Positions 1-7,207 of a DNA stretch of 8,937 bases are shown piece after piece; positions within the stretch are counted from its first letter, which is position 1; each line of letters starts with the position of its first letter. The translations under genes were made by a program, and so were the position numbers. Source of the stretch: Campylobacteraceae bacterium (GTDB taxonomy: Bacteria; Campylobacterota; Campylobacteria; Campylobacterales; Sulfurovaceae); assembly GCA_027083895.1 (NCBI GenBank), contig JALWMN010000234.1:1-8937 (forward strand), given 5' to 3'. Under the pieces are notes generated by a model, which worked only from the letters and a program-made list of their open reading frames with translations, did not search any database and was not told the origin of the DNA.

Positions 1-398
1 TCAGGCTTTTCAAACTCTGGAGCAATATCGCTATAGTCACCAAGATCGATAACTGGGCGAGTAGAGACAATTATCTCCATCTCTTTTGTATCCTCTTTAT
101 CATCGAATTTTTCAAAGATTGGATTCCCAATAACATCATTTACATCAATTCCAGCCTCTTTATATGCTGCCTCTACAACTTCGCGGATCGCTTCACCCTC
201 TGCATCTTGCTCAAGCTTTTCACCATAAATCTTTTTAACGACCGATACAGGTACCTTACCTGGTCGAAAACCATCTACTTTAACACTCTTTGCAGCCTCT
301 TTTGCTAACTTATCAATTTTGCTAGTAATATCTGATTTCTCAATTTTCCCTACCACTTTATAATTTGCAGAGTCTAACTTTTCTACACTTACAGTCAC
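1..398 (-). CDS. tig: Trigger factor, N-terminal part (partial)
   Basis: Trigger factor is a ribosome-bound chaperone that receives nascent chains at the exit tunnel. The visible 132 residues cover the ribosome-binding N-terminal domain. The signature GFRPGKVP lies at residues 43-50, the same place as the GFRxGKxP loop of the Escherichia coli protein that contacts ribosomal protein L23. The peptidyl-prolyl isomerase and C-terminal domains lie beyond the left edge. The start is a GTG at 396-398, chosen because an AGGA ribosome site (complement of 405-408) sits six bases upstream and because it makes the signature align. It lies downstream of hup on the same strand, but a terminator stands between them, so it probably has its own promoter in 399-450. 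The family call is very secure; the exact start is slightly less so. Confidence 0.95.
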   Translation of the reverse strand, partial: MTVSVEKLDSANYKVVGKIEKSDITSKIDKLAKEAAKSVKVDGFRPGKVPVSVVKKIYGEKLEQDAEGEAIREVVEAAYKEAGIDVNDVIGNPIFEKFDDKEDTKEMEIIVSTRPVIDLGDYSDIAPEFEKP

Positions 399-449
399 TC
401 TAAGTCCTTCTTTGAAAAAATTTTTATGAAATGGTATCTAAAAGTAGCT

Positions 450-490
450 AATAAAAAGCAGAGAATTTGCACAAGAGTTGTGCGTCTGCT
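450..490 (-). terminator. Intrinsic terminator of hup
   Basis: Read on the minus strand just after the hup stop codon, there is an outer stem AGCAGA/TCTGCT (485-490 with 457-462) and an inner stem GCACAA/TTGTGC (478-483 with 469-474) closed by a three-base loop. It runs directly into TTTTTA (complement of 452-457). This is a regular Rho-independent terminator with a small internal loop, and it separates hup from tig. Confidence 0.8.
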
Positions 491-501
491 CTATTTGGAG
501 G

Positions 502-783
502 TTAATTTTCTTCTTGGATAGCTTTTTTGAGAGTCTTTCCAGGTTTAAAACGTACACCATTTTTCTGTGCAACATGAACTTTTGTAGTGGTTCCAGGAAT
601 ATAGATATCGCGAGCATTCTTTACAACTGGTTCAAATGAACCAAATCCTAAAAATGATACAGCCTCTTTATTCTTAAGTGATTCAACTATTGAATCTAGT
701 AGTGTATTGATAACTAACTCTGTCTCCTCTCTAGATATTCCAGTTTTTTTGGCAACTTCTGTTATTAAAACAGATTTTTTCAT
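502..783 (-). CDS. hup: HU-family DNA-binding protein
   Basis: This is a 93-residue histone-like protein of the HU/IHF family, which bends and compacts DNA as a dimer. The N-terminal helices (residues 1-40) are followed by the hallmark GFGSFE at 46-51, the DNA-binding beta arm at about 52-75, and the closing FKPGKTLKKAI at 79-89. Arm-tip proline 63, which intercalates between bases in HU, is kept. The usual RNPxTG tip is replaced by YIPGTT, so the arginine and asparagine before the proline are lost. The ribosome site is AAGGAAGAGAG just upstream of the ATG (complement of 784-794). It is transcribed away from nrdA and ends at a strong terminator. It could be one of several HU paralogues in the genome; the arm-tip changes argue that it is not the canonical one. 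Confidence 0.93.
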   Translation of the reverse strand: MKKSVLITEVAKKTGISREETELVINTLLDSIVESLKNKEAVSFLGFGSFEPVVKNARDIYIPGTTTKVHVAQKNGVRFKPGKTLKKAIQEEN

Positions 784-1164
784 CTCTCTTCCTTTAATTT
801 TTTTATGTGGATTTTATTTGCATATTGAAATGGTAGCATTAAAAAAATAATTAATCAATATCCACCAGAGTCCCAATAATAGAGCATTTGAGAAAGATGC
901 CCCATAAAATGGATATAAAATATTTTTTTGACATTTTTTTTTCTAAAATTTTTTTTTTAAAAGTAACAAAAGGTAACAAAAATTGAGTCATAATAGCACA
1001 ATTTATGGAAATAAATAGAGAAAAAATGCAAAAAATATATGAAAACTTAAAAAGGTAAGATCTTCGATAGGAAGGTACATTTTTTAGTTTAAAAATGTAT
1101 AATACTGGCAAAAAAAAGGTGGATACCTATTAGAATTTTTTAAGTTATATTAAAGGTTAAAGTT
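784..1164. other. Divergent intergenic region, no gene seen
   Basis: This 381-base, very AT-rich spacer lies between the divergent hup and nrdA genes. It contains long A and T runs (for example 934-959), a tandem pair of a 10-base unit at 963-982, and the likely nrdA promoter near 1098. A possible but weak hup -10 (TAAAAT on the minus strand, complement of 811-816) is also present. An open minus-strand frame across 851-1111 was not accepted as a gene. Confidence 0.6.
1098..1103 (+). promoter_or_regulatory. Likely -10 box of the nrdA promoter
   Basis: A perfect TATAAT sits 62 bases before the nrdA ATG, preceded by a T-rich then A-rich stretch and without a recognisable TTGACA at the right distance. 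This is the pattern known for sigma-70 promoters in Helicobacter and Campylobacter, which depend little on a -35 box. Transcription would start near 1110, giving a leader of about 55 bases. Confidence 0.55.
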
Positions 1165-3540
1165 ATGATAAGAGTTGTAAAGAGAAGTGGACGTATAGAG
1201 AATTTAGATGTAAGTAAAATCCAAAAATATACTTCGGCAGCTGTAGAGGGACTAAAAGGGGTAAGTCAGAGTGAACTCGAAATTGATGCAAAGCTACAGT
1301 TTCGAGATATGATGAGCACAAAAGAGATCCAGCAAACTCTTATTAAGACGGCGGTAGATAAGATCGATATCGATAGACCAGATTGGACTTTTGTGGCTGC
1401 TAGGCTCTTTCTTTACGATATCTACCATAGGGTATCTGGCTTTACAGGATATATTCACCTTAGAGACTATTTTGAGCGGGGCGAAGCAGAGGGACGATTG
1501 ATTCCTGGACTAAAAGATAAGTATGACTTAGAGGATCTCAATAACTATATTAAGCCAGAGAGAGATCTGCAATTTACCTATCTTGGAATAAAAACACTCT
1601 ATGATCGTTACTTAATTAAAGATCGCAATGGTGATGTAATGGAGTTGCCACAACATATGTTTATGGCTGTTGCGATGTTTTTGGCACAAAATGAGTTTGA
1701 TTGCCAAAGTTGGGCGAAACGATTTTACGATATATTAAGTAAATTTGAAGTGATGGCAGCAACCCCAACACTCAGTAATGCAAGAACCACAAGGCACCAG
1801 TTGAGCTCTTGCTATATTGGATCGACTCCAGATAATATTGAGGGGATCTTTGATGGCTATAAAGAGATGGCACTTCTCTCTAAATTTGGTGGTGGTATTG
1901 GATGGGACTGGTCGCTTGTTCGTGGTATGGGCTCCTATATCGATGGGCATAAGCATGCAGCTGGGGGGATTGTACCATTTTTAAAGATAACAAATGATAT
2001 TGCAGTTGCAGTTGATCAACTTGGCACAAGAAAGGGTGCGATTGCAGTCTATATTGAGCCGTGGCATATTGATGTGCAAGATTTCTTAGATCTTAAGAAG
2101 AACTCTGGAGAGGAGCGTCGTCGTGCTCATGACCTCTTTCCAGCACTTTGGATAAATGATCTTTTTATGGAGCGTGTTGCAGCCGATGAGACATGGACCC
2201 TCTTTGATCCATATGAGGTTTCTGATTTAACTCAAGTCTATGGGGATGCCTTTAGAGAGAAGTATGAAGCCTATGAGAAGCGAGAAGATATAACAAAAGA
2301 GACAATCTCTGCTAAAGCTCTTTGGAAAGAGATACTTCGTAGCTACTTTGAGACTGGAAACCCATTTCTCTGCTTTAAAGATAGTGCCAATAGAGCCAAT
2401 CCAAATAAGCATGCAGGTGTAATTCGTAGCTCAAATCTTTGTACAGAGATTTTCCAAAATACTGAACCAAACTACTATAAGATTCGCATAAAATATAGTG
2501 ATGGAAGCGTAGATCTCTTTGATGAAGAGGAGGAGGTAAGAGTAGATAGTGGTATTACAAAAAAGGCAAAGAAGATTACAGCCCTTGATACTATTAATGG
2601 TAAAGAGATCTTTATTGTAGATAAAGAGAAGTTCGATGGCGATACAGCTGTATGTAACTTAGCAAGTATTAACCTCTCAAAGATCAACACAAAAGAGGAT
2701 ATCGAACGTGTAGTGCCAATTGCGATTCGCATGCTAGATAATGTGATCGATTTAAATTTTTATCCGCTTGAGAAGGTAAAAAAGACTAATCTAAAGACGC
2801 GAGCCATTGGACTTGGTGTAATGGGCGAAGCACAGATGCTCGCTGAGCAGCAAATAGAGTGGGGAAGTGATGAGCACTTTCGAAAGATCGATGAGATTAT
2901 GGAGGCAGTAAGCTATAATGCAATTAAAGCATCAAGCGATCTTGCTTTAGAGAAGGGTAGCTACGAACTCTTTGAGGGATCAGATTGGAGTAAAGGGATC
3001 TTCCCAATCGATAAGGCAAACCCTGAGGCGTGCAAATTAGTCGATAGAGGAGGAATCTTTGGCTATACTTACGATTGGGCTGCCCTAAAAGAGAAGGTTA
3101 AGAGTGATGGGATGCGAAATGGTTATTTAATGGCAGTTGCTCCTACAAGCTCTATCTCTATTTTAACGGGAACTACTCAAGCAATTGAGCCAGTCTATAA
3201 ACGAAAATGGTATGAGGTAAACTTAAGTGGTGAGATACCAGTAACTGTACCAAATCTAAGTGCGGAGACATGGAACTACTATATAAGTAGTTATGATCTT
3301 GATCAAAGAGTTTTAGTAAAAGCTGGTGCAATACGCCAAAAGTGGATTGATCAGGGGCAGAGTCTTAATATCTTTTTGCGGCTCGATAAGGCAAGTGGTA
3401 AATATCTTAATGATATCTACATGTTAGCATGGAAACTTGGCTTGAAGTCGACCTACTACCTAAGATCACAATCGCCAGAGGCATTAGAGGAGACAAAATT
3501 TGTTGAAGATCGCTCAATGGAGTGTGTTGGGTGTCAATAG
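1165..3540 (+). CDS. nrdA: Ribonucleoside-diphosphate reductase, large (alpha) subunit, class Ia
   Basis: NrdA reduces ribonucleoside diphosphates to deoxyribonucleotides in the cytosol, using a radical made in the small subunit NrdB. The 791 residues contain an N-terminal ATP-cone (about 2-90) for allosteric control and the catalytic barrel. Visible catalytic residues are Cys216 in SSCY and Cys497 in VCNLAS (the reducible pair), and NLCTEI with Asn424, thiyl-radical Cys426 and Glu428. The radical-path tyrosines are Tyr764-Tyr765. The tail Cys787-x-x-Cys790-Gln re-reduces the active site. Between Cys426 and Cys497 there are 71 residues against 23 in E. coli, an insertion of about 48 (roughly 432-490). 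The ATG has AAAGG (1152-1156) eight bases upstream. No nrdB is adjacent. The gene overlaps the next gene and probably heads a three-gene transcript. Confidence 0.97.
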   Translation: MIRVVKRSGRIENLDVSKIQKYTSAAVEGLKGVSQSELEIDAKLQFRDMMSTKEIQQTLIKTAVDKIDIDRPDWTFVAARLFLYDIYHRVSGFTGYIHLRDYFERGEAEGRLIPGLKDKYDLEDLNNYIKPERDLQFTYLGIKTLYDRYLIKDRNGDVMELPQHMFMAVAMFLAQNEFDCQSWAKRFYDILSKFEVMAATPTLSNARTTRHQLSSCYIGSTPDNIEGIFDGYKEMALLSKFGGGIGWDWSLVRGMGSYIDGHKHAAGGIVPFLKITNDIAVAVDQLGTRKGAIAVYIEPWHIDVQDFLDLKKNSGEERRRAHDLFPALWINDLFMERVAADETWTLFDPYEVSDLTQVYGDAFREKYEAYEKREDITKETISAKALWKEILRSYFETGNPFLCFKDSANRANPNKHAGVIRSSNLCTEIFQNTEPNYYKIRIKYSDGSVDLFDEEEEVRVDSGITKKAKKITALDTINGKEIFIVDKEKFDGDTAVCNLASINLSKINTKEDIERVVPIAIRMLDNVIDLNFYPLEKVKKTNLKTRAIGLGVMGEAQMLAEQQIEWGSDEHFRKIDEIMEAVSYNAIKASSDLALEKGSYELFEGSDWSKGIFPIDKANPEACKLVDRGGIFGYTYDWAALKEKVKSDGMRNGYLMAVAPTSSISILTGTTQAIEPVYKRKWYEVNLSGEIPVTVPNLSAETWNYYISSYDLDQRVLVKAGAIRQKWIDQGQSLNIFLRLDKASGKYLNDIYMLAWKLGLKSTYYLRSQSPEALEETKFVEDRSMECVGCQ

Positions 3541-4052
3541 GAAGCCGCTGGAGGAGTCTTAGGAGCTCTGATAAATTTTTGTTTGCCTATCCTGTGTGGC
3601 TTCTTTTTCTCTTTGGAATTTTTTATTGGGGGAACTATTGGGATCTCTCGCCCATTGGAAAGGTAATTGATAGTGCCCATCGAGCCATTATTATGGCTCT
3701 ATTAGATAATACTTTAATGAATCAAATTATAGGTTATGAGATAGTTATCTCTCCTCACTATAGAATTGTAATTACCCCAGAGTGCAATGGTCTGGTGCCA
3801 TACTTTATCTATCTTGCAGCAGTTTTAGCCTATCCAAAGGGGTGGTTTTGCAAGTTAAAGTGGGCAGTAGTTGGATATTTTGTTATAATGGTAGTAAATT
3901 TTGTGCGGCTTGTTGGAGTGACAGAGGTAGTCAATAACTTTGGTGAAGCAAGCTTCTACTATGTGCACGATATTGCTGGGAATCTACTCTTAATAGTTGT
4001 TGGTACACTGCTGTTTCTATTCTATTTAAGAGGATGTGATGTCAAAGTTTAA
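3522..4052 (+). CDS. Small exosortase/archaeosortase-family membrane protein
   Basis: Exosortases and archaeosortases are membrane enzymes thought to cut C-terminal sorting tails (PEP-CTERM and similar) from exported proteins. This protein of up to 176 residues shows the family's three catalytic positions: Cys88 in PECNG, Arg129 in NFVR and His149 in VHD. Hydrophobic segments lie at about 19-36, 89-104, 112-134 and 150-169, so the Cys, Arg and His sit at segment ends. Its size and single-domain form resemble the short stand-alone types such as exosortase H; the subtype is not assigned. The start is uncertain: GTG 3522 and GTG 3531 lie inside nrdA, while AGGAG at 3561-3565 points to TTG 3579, which begins just at the first membrane segment. 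It overlaps murB by 14 bases. No substrate with a matching C-terminal tail is visible here. Confidence 0.8.
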   Translation: MCWVSIGSRWRSLRSSDKFLFAYPVWLLFLFGIFYWGNYWDLSPIGKVIDSAHRAIIMALLDNTLMNQIIGYEIVISPHYRIVITPECNGLVPYFIYLAAVLAYPKGWFCKLKWAVVGYFVIMVVNFVRLVGVTEVVNNFGEASFYYVHDIAGNLLLIVVGTLLFLFYLRGCDVKV

Positions 4053-4818
4053 GTTAATCGATTTTGCTCGTTATAGTAGTATTAGGATTGGACCAAGAGT
4101 AGAGGTACTGGTACTTGATGAAGGTGATGACATTCCTAAAGATCACTTCTTAATTGGTGGGGCAAATAATCTTTTAATCTCCAATAATCCACCTCCACTT
4201 ATGATGCTTGGCAAGAGTTATGATTTTATTAAGGTAGAAGATGGCTCTATAATTGCAGGGTGTGCCTTAAAGAGTGGGCGGCTTTTGAGTTTTGCAAAGA
4301 AGAATAATATTGCTGGCTATGAGTTTGTAGCAAAGCTTCCTGGAACACTTGGAGGGATGCTTGCGATGAATGCGGGTGTGAAGAGTTATGAGATCTTTCC
4401 ACTTGTTGAGAGTATTGAGATTAACGGCATTTGGAGAGATGTAAAAGAGATCGAGCATGGTTACCGCTTTGCAAACTTAGGGGGTGTGGCAACACGTGTG
4501 AAGTTGCGTCTTGAGTATGGCTATGATGATGCTCTTAGAGCTGAACTTTTAGCTTTAAGAAACAATCAGCCACACGAGCCAAGTGCAGGGAGTGTTTTTA
4601 AAAATCCACCTGGCGATTATGCAGGGCGACTTATTGAGGCGGCTGGATTAAAAGGGAAACGCATTGGCAATATGGCATGGAGTAATATGCATGCTAATTT
4701 TTTAATAAATTTAGGTGGAGGAACGTTTCAGGAGGCAAAAGAGTTAATCGATTTAGCTAAAAGTGAGGTGGAGGCAAAGTTTGGAGTGTTACTAAAAGAG
4801 GAGATAAAAATTGTTTAA
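4039..4818 (+). CDS. murB: UDP-N-acetylenolpyruvoylglucosamine reductase
   Basis: MurB is a cytosolic FAD enzyme that reduces UDP-GlcNAc-enolpyruvate to UDP-N-acetylmuramate, an early step of peptidoglycan synthesis. FAD-binding motifs are SIRIGP (about 14-19), GGANNLL (40-46) and LPGTLGGMLAMNAG (100-113). Catalytic candidates are Tyr142-Arg143, Ser185 in GSVFKNP as proton donor, and a glutamate near 255 in the C-terminal EEIKIV. At 259 residues it is short, as expected for the type II class that lacks the extra loop of the E. coli enzyme. ATG 4039 was preferred over the GTG three bases earlier because AAGAGG (4028-4033) then lies five bases upstream. Its start overlaps the end of the exosortase-like gene, suggesting translational coupling. 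Confidence 0.96.
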   Translation: MSKFKLIDFARYSSIRIGPRVEVLVLDEGDDIPKDHFLIGGANNLLISNNPPPLMMLGKSYDFIKVEDGSIIAGCALKSGRLLSFAKKNNIAGYEFVAKLPGTLGGMLAMNAGVKSYEIFPLVESIEINGIWRDVKEIEHGYRFANLGGVATRVKLRLEYGYDDALRAELLALRNNQPHEPSAGSVFKNPPGDYAGRLIEAAGLKGKRIGNMAWSNMHANFLINLGGGTFQEAKELIDLAKSEVEAKFGVLLKEEIKIV

Positions 4819-4821
4819 TCG

Positions 4822-4856
4822 CTAAAATTTAAGCCTCTTTTAGAGAATTTTTAGAA
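4822..4856 (+). terminator. Weak terminator candidate after murB
   Basis: An AT-rich foldback follows the murB stop: CTAAAATT at 4823-4830, an inner CTCT/AGAG hairpin, then AATTTTTAG. It is followed by mixed A/T rather than a clean T run. It may end the nrdA-murB transcript, but it is weak. Confidence 0.3.
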
Positions 4857-4864
4857 AATTTGAT

Positions 4865-4870
4865 TATAGT
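4865..4870 (+). promoter_or_regulatory. Likely -10 box for the speE-like/coaE/dapF operon
   Basis: TATAGT matches the -10 consensus at five of six positions and lies 46 bases before the first start codon. No good -35 box is visible, as is usual in this phylum. It falls in the only gap of note between murB and dapF, so it probably serves the three downstream genes. Confidence 0.45.
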
Positions 4871-4915
4871 CAAAGTTTAGAGAAAAAAAGATTAAAAAGA
4901 TGAATAGGATTGAGA

Positions 4916-5509
4916 ATGGAAAATTTAGATTTTATTAAAAGTGAGATGCTTACACATGTACCCTTTAATACCCATAAGGATCCAAAGAGTATTTTGGTAA
5001 TTAATGGTGGCAAACGGATTCAGCGAGAGTTAGAGAAGTATGATACGCATCGAGAGATTATTCACATTGATGGATTTGATACGATTGATCAGCTTCAAAC
5101 CTTAGGGGCTAAGAAGTTTGATATAGCAATTGTCTCCACACCAGAGTTTACTAATTCACGGGAGTTTTGGATTGAGTTAACGAAGCTCTTGGATCAAGAT
5201 GCTGTGGTCTCAATCGAGATGAGTAATCTCTTTGTAAAGCCAGAGCAAGCAAAAGAGGAGCTAAAACTTGCAGGGGCAATCTATCCAATTGTGATGCCCT
5301 ACCGTTACGAAAAAGCAGCTAATGAGCATATAATAACAAGTGAGTATCTGATGCTTGCTAGCCGAAAATACCACCCTACAGCAGATATTAACCTTCAAAG
5401 GGCCGATTTAACTGATGGCTTTGCCTACTACAATAGTGAAGTTGCAGTAGCTAATTTTGCTGTTCCATCATTAATATATCGTGACTATATGGGTATTATT
5501 AAAAGATAA
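4916..5509 (+). CDS. Spermidine-synthase-like protein, lacks N-terminal domain
   Basis: The 197-residue product resembles the methyltransferase-fold part of the divergent Helicobacter-type SpeE, which transfers an aminopropyl group to putrescine. Supporting features are the opening SEMLTHVP, the strand-loop ILVINGG (about 26-32, where the nucleotide-binding GGGxG would be), FDIAIVSTPE (about 73-82), and the tail FAYYNSEV followed by AVANFAVP. Helicobacter SpeE is about 262 residues from memory, so some 65 N-terminal residues (the small beta domain) are missing. An in-frame stop at 4901-4903 rules out an upstream extension. The acidic residues normally found at the catalytic loop are not seen; STPE stands there. 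ATG 4916 has AGGA six bases upstream and is preferred to TTG 4910. It may have lost synthase activity or have another role. It is five bases from coaE. Confidence 0.6.
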   Translation: MENLDFIKSEMLTHVPFNTHKDPKSILVINGGKRIQRELEKYDTHREIIHIDGFDTIDQLQTLGAKKFDIAIVSTPEFTNSREFWIELTKLLDQDAVVSIEMSNLFVKPEQAKEELKLAGAIYPIVMPYRYEKAANEHIITSEYLMLASRKYHPTADINLQRADLTDGFAYYNSEVAVANFAVPSLIYRDYMGIIKR

Positions 5510-5514
5510 AGATA

Positions 5515-6105
5515 ATGTTTAAACATGCTATAGTATTAACTGGTGGCATTGCTACTGGAAAGAGTACAGCTGCTGCACTTTTGACTCTAAGTGGCTTTCG
5601 TATTATTGATGCCGATAAGATTGCCCATAGAGTCTTAGAGAGCTCTCATGCAGAGATCGCAAAGCTCTTTGGAGGAGAATATATTGTTGATGGAAAGGTT
5701 GATCGTAAAAAACTTGGAGCATTGGTCTTTGCCAATAGGCAAAAACGATTAGAGCTTGAAGCAATTGTACATCCAAAGATTAAAGCTGAGATTGAGCAGC
5801 AGGCGAAAAAGCAAGAGAGTTTTGGGAAGCCCTATTTGATCGATATTCCTCTCTTTTTTGAGCGAGAAGGAGCTTATGATATTGAGAAGGTGATTGTTGT
5901 ATATGCACCAAAAGAGATACAGCTACAACGATTAATGAGTCGAGATGCTTTGAGTGAAGAGGAGGCACTTTTAAGAATAAATGCTCAATTACCTATAGAG
6001 CAAAAAAGAGAAAAGGCAACATTTGTAATAGATAACTCAAAAGATCTACTCCATCTACAAAAAGAGTGTGAACGAGTAAAAAAGGAGATTTTAGCATGCA
6101 TGTAA
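5515..6105 (+). CDS. coaE: Dephospho-CoA kinase
   Basis: CoaE phosphorylates the 3'-hydroxyl of dephospho-CoA with ATP, the last step of coenzyme A synthesis, in the cytosol. The 196 residues begin with a P-loop, GGIATGKS at 10-17, then IIDADKIAHRVL at 30-41, containing the catalytic-type aspartate (Asp32/Asp34) of the CoA domain. The lid region around the RLMSRDALSEEEA segment and the closing VIDN match the family. The length is normal. The ribosome site is weak (AAAGATAA before the ATG), and the five-base gap to the preceding gene suggests coupled translation. Its end overlaps dapF by ten bases. Confidence 0.95.
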   Translation: MFKHAIVLTGGIATGKSTAAALLTLSGFRIIDADKIAHRVLESSHAEIAKLFGGEYIVDGKVDRKKLGALVFANRQKRLELEAIVHPKIKAEIEQQAKKQESFGKPYLIDIPLFFEREGAYDIEKVIVVYAPKEIQLQRLMSRDALSEEEALLRINAQLPIEQKREKATFVIDNSKDLLHLQKECERVKKEILACM

Positions 6106-6863
6106 CAAAGTATAATGCGAGTGGAAATGATTTTATTATTTTCCATGATGAGAAGAAGAGAGATCGCCATGCCCTAGCCCAGGTACTTTGCCATAGACAA
6201 AGTGGTGTAGGTGCAGATGGCATGGTTGTTTTGGTGCCTCATCCAGAGTATGATTTTGAGTGGGAGTTTTATAATAGTGATGGCTCAGAAGCGACAATGT
6301 GTGGGAATGCAACTCGAGCAGTTGCTCACTATGCAATCGAGCATGGAATAAGTATTAATGGAGAGGCAGAGTTTCTTACAGGTGCAGGGGTAATTCGAGT
6401 AACTGTTAATGGTGACTATGCAGTAACGCAGATGTTAGAGCCTAAAATTTTAAAAAAAGATATCGAAGAGTTTGGTAAAAATTGGTGGCTTATCGATACT
6501 GGAGTGCCACATTTGGTAACAGAAGTAAAAAAAATTGAAGATTTTAATTTAAAAGAGGCTAGAGAGCTTAGAGAGAAGTATGATGCAAATGTAAATATCT
6601 ATATGATTAATGAAGATGGGATCTATGTTCGAACTTATGAGAGGGGTGTTGAGGGTGAAACTTTAGCTTGCGGTACTGGTATAATGGCCTCTTTTGTAAG
6701 GTCTCATGGTGAAGGAAAGGTTAAAGATGTAACGGCGGTCTATCCAAAAAGTGGAGAGGAGCTCTATATGGAGTATGATGGGAGAGGTTATAGATTTGGT
6801 GGAAGAGTTACAAAAACTTTTATTGCAGAAATTACAATGGAGATATCACAATATATGTTTTAA
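6096..6863 (+). CDS. dapF: Diaminopimelate epimerase
   Basis: DapF converts LL- to meso-diaminopimelate, the precursor of lysine and of the peptidoglycan cross-link, using two cysteines without a cofactor. Both are present: Cys69 in MCGNATRA and Cys192 in ACGTG. Other family motifs are ASGNDF at 8-13 and SGVGADG at 36-42. The 255 residues are slightly fewer than the 274 of the E. coli enzyme. AAAGGAG at 6081-6087 lies eight bases before the ATG, inside the end of coaE, so the two genes overlap by ten bases. Together with murB it supplies peptidoglycan synthesis, although the two are separated by a likely transcript boundary. Confidence 0.96.
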   Translation: MHVTKYNASGNDFIIFHDEKKRDRHALAQVLCHRQSGVGADGMVVLVPHPEYDFEWEFYNSDGSEATMCGNATRAVAHYAIEHGISINGEAEFLTGAGVIRVTVNGDYAVTQMLEPKILKKDIEEFGKNWWLIDTGVPHLVTEVKKIEDFNLKEARELREKYDANVNIYMINEDGIYVRTYERGVEGETLACGTGIMASFVRSHGEGKVKDVTAVYPKSGEELYMEYDGRGYRFGGRVTKTFIAEITMEISQYMF

Positions 6864-7012
6864 AAATGTGAAACTCTTAAATCAATTTCTTCTACATTAA
6901 GTGTGTAAATTACTAAGATAAAATATATATTGGAGTTTTAAAAGCTATCGTGGAATCAAATAACTAGATATAGAGTTTTGGTGTTAGGTTTAAGGCTAAC
7001 TTTATTATTTTA

Positions 7013-7044
7013 GAGATTTAGAGGCTTAATCTCAATAGTTTTTT
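7013..7044 (+). terminator. Weak terminator candidate for the dapF operon
   Basis: GAGATT (7013-7018) pairs with AATCTC (7028-7033) around a nine-base loop, and six Ts follow at 7039-7044 after a five-base gap. The stem is short and AT-rich, so termination would be inefficient. Confidence 0.35.
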
Positions 7045-7103
7045 ACATAAATAAAACATTTTATTTCTATTTTTTATCTTCCATGATAGACTCAACAGGA
7101 TAT

Positions 7104-7132
7104 TTGACATAAAATAAAAAATATAGTAAGAT
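7104..7132 (+). promoter_or_regulatory. Promoter-like pair upstream of the lipoprotein gene
   Basis: A perfect TTGACA at 7104-7109 is followed after exactly 17 bases by TAAGAT (7127-7132, four of six matches to the -10 consensus). A second TTGACA at 7167-7172 has GCTAAT 17 bases on. These could be secondary promoters for the lipoprotein gene or for an unseen transcript. Confidence 0.4.
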
Positions 7133-7201
7133 TACATAAGTTCGTTAATTATTTTTATATGCCATATTGACATATAATTATAATTAGGGGCTAATTTGTA
7201 C

Positions 7202-7207
7202 TATAAT
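7202..7207 (+). promoter_or_regulatory. Likely -10 box of the repeat-lipoprotein promoter
   Basis: A perfect TATAAT lies 88 bases before the lipoprotein ATG. Transcription from it would begin near 7214, exactly where the leader stem-loop begins. There is no consensus -35 box at 17 bases. Confidence 0.5.

Noticed and set aside
928..949. TTGACA followed by TAAAAT as a promoter
   Set aside because: The spacing is only ten bases, and the boxes lie in long T runs where such matches arise by chance.
851..1111. 86-codon open frame on the minus strand between hup and nrdA
   Set aside because: It needs a TTG start without a ribosome site, its composition follows the A/T runs, and it overlaps the likely nrdA promoter.
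4036..4038. GTG as the murB start
   Set aside because: It leaves only two bases after AAGAGG, whereas the adjacent ATG at 4039 has a normal five-base spacing.
6864..7100. Small RNA or tRNA gene in the long gap after dapF
   Set aside because: It is too AT-rich, with only short weak stems and no cloverleaf or conserved RNA core.
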